NCBI GenBank assembly: GCA_029260985.1
Contig: JAJDCE010000111.1
Coordinates: forward strand, 1 to 24,460
DNA length: 24,460 bases
Direction of reading: 5' to 3'
Origin: Patescibacteria group bacterium
GTDB lineage: Bacteria; Patescibacteriota; Gracilibacteria; UM-FILTER-43-11
A model generated the notes under the pieces. It was not told the DNA's origin, made no database searches, and was given only the letters and a program-made list of their open reading frames with translations. Positions 23,709-24,460 of this stretch are shown piece by piece. The stretch's first letter is position 1, and each line of letters opens with the position of its first letter. Made by a program: the position numbers and the translations under genes.

Positions 23709-24215
23709 ATGCCACAACCACCCAAAAACCCATCTGGGAAACCTACAGAACAGACGGAAGCCGTATCTCCTGTAGATAAAGCCAGGTCAGAAATAGACTC
23801 CACGTTAAAGCTAGAAACACGCATTATTGATAATAATGGGGCACTGTATTTATTGCGGGATTACGCTAATGTGACTCGTGGCCACTCAGCATTTATAGAT
23901 GCTTTTAAAATAGAAAGCCTGACAGAAGAAAAATTATGGGAATATCTTAAGCAATCGCCAGCTCTGACCTTTGATGAGTATCTTGACGACAGAAATCAGA
24001 GATATTCTGCCTTTCATACACTTCAGGTAACAGAGGATGAGGCTAAAGACGTAAGTATTAAGGAGGCTATTAAAAAAGTTGATGTTTTAGCAGGAGAAAT
24101 AAATAAGTCAATTTCAGAAGAAGATTTAGAGGCTCTGAAAGCAAAAATCAAGGAAATGTCAGAGCTTATCACATCTCTCCCCATAGGTGATATTCCTGAT
24201 TGGGTACGCATATAG
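23709..24215 (+). CDS. hypothetical soluble protein with C-terminal coiled coil
   Basis: 168 residues, with no signal peptide or membrane segment. The first 30 residues are Pro/polar and probably disordered. The middle (about 33-110) is a mixed, charged region with no motif I recognise. About 112-155 are helical with heptad-like spacing of hydrophobic residues (KEAIKKVDVLAGEINKSI, then LEALKAKIKEMSELI), suggesting a coiled coil, and it ends PDWVRI. It has its own strong promoter and follows the tRNA terminator. It is convergent with the transporter gene, with a gap of 3 bases. Family unknown. Confidence 0.75.
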   Translation: MPQPPKNPSGKPTEQTEAVSPVDKARSEIDSTLKLETRIIDNNGALYLLRDYANVTRGHSAFIDAFKIESLTEEKLWEYLKQSPALTFDEYLDDRNQRYSAFHTLQVTEDEAKDVSIKEAIKKVDVLAGEINKSISEEDLEALKAKIKEMSELITSLPIGDIPDWVRI

Positions 24216-24218
24216 AAA

Positions 24219-24460
24219 TCATATTTCCAAAATCACAAGGCCCACTATCATCAAAGTAAAAGATACACCCTTAAGGAGTAACGCCTTTTTGTTAAGTTCC
24301 TCTTTTTTTACTTCAGAAATAAAACGTACAAAAATAAGCCCCAGCACAATTACAATAAGCGGCTGAACGCCGATAACCACGGCCGTAAGAGACGCTTTGC
24401 CAAGCGTTAATGCATACGCGAAGGATATTGATCCAAACACCCCCGAAGCCATTGAAATAA
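24219..24460 (-). CDS. EamA/DMT-type transporter, C-terminal part (runs off the right edge)
   Basis: The frame is open to the window edge, so the start lies outside. The visible part encodes about 80 residues with the last helices of a drug/metabolite transporter-like (EamA) membrane protein: SISFAYALTLGKASLTAVVI and the following hydrophobic VQPLIVIVLGLIFV are typical of the second EamA repeat, then a charged loop (SEVKKEELNKK) and a final helix ending VGLVILEI. The substrate cannot be inferred. An ATG at 24452 is internal and should not be taken as the start. It ends in TGA, 3 bases from the convergent neighbour. Confidence 0.65.
   Translation of the reverse strand, partial: ISMASGVFGSISFAYALTLGKASLTAVVIGVQPLIVIVLGLIFVRFISEVKKEELNKKALLLKGVSFTLMIVGLVILEI

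Noticed and set aside
6599..24460. Use of UGA as a glycine codon (Gracilibacteria-type code)
   Set aside because: All conserved genes are intact without in-frame TGA, and several end in TGA at the expected length.

Overview
The window looks like a chromosomal segment of a Patescibacteria/CPR bacterium, possibly close to Peregrinibacteria. The evidence is: moderate GC; compact gene order with four-base ATGA overlaps; almost no Shine-Dalgarno sequences and very short leaders; a palindromic element inserted in frame in tkt that encodes an LPDRQAG-type peptide, which I associate with CPR genomes; and giant surface proteins built from DUF11, DUF4215 Cys-rich and SLH modules. TGA is a normal stop here (pgl, gnd and ccdA end with it), so there is no sign of the UGA-Gly code of Gracilibacteria. 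The phylum assignment is inference, because there is no rRNA gene in the window.

Left part (92-9281, all minus strand): a run read as tal, tkt, LOG-family gene, ccdA, DipZ-like thioredoxin, small membrane protein, gnd, zwf, pgl. It supplies the whole oxidative pentose phosphate branch plus transketolase and transaldolase; rpe and rpi are not here. CcdA and the membrane-anchored thioredoxin-like protein form an extracytoplasmic thiol/disulfide pair in the middle of it. A fragment of a plus-strand membrane protein gene ends at the left edge.

Middle part (9471-21497, plus strand): a cell-surface locus with a good promoter, four secreted or membrane-anchored proteins and a strong bidirectional terminator. 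The proteins are a 2228-residue DUF11/DUF4215/SLH protein, a 338-residue anchored protein with a Lys-rich stalk and Glu-rich tail, a 1270-residue protein with 27 DUF4215 repeats (about 108 Cys) and a poly-Asp insert, and a 95-residue secreted protein. The first three share one DUF11 variant with two conserved Cys. The last two share a previously unnamed (to me) C-terminal module of about 40 residues. I infer that they assemble together on the cell surface.

Right part (21496-24460): pdxS and pdxT (PLP synthase, minus strand) separated by a perfect 36-bp palindrome; a promoter, tRNA-Ile(GAT) and, abutting it, an Ala-type tRNA whose anticodon arm is replaced or interrupted by about 150 extra bases; structured RNA with a terminator; a promoter-driven gene for a 168-residue protein of unknown function; and the end of a minus-strand EamA/DMT-type transporter gene running off the right edge. 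The interrupted tRNA and the shared surface module are the most novel items.
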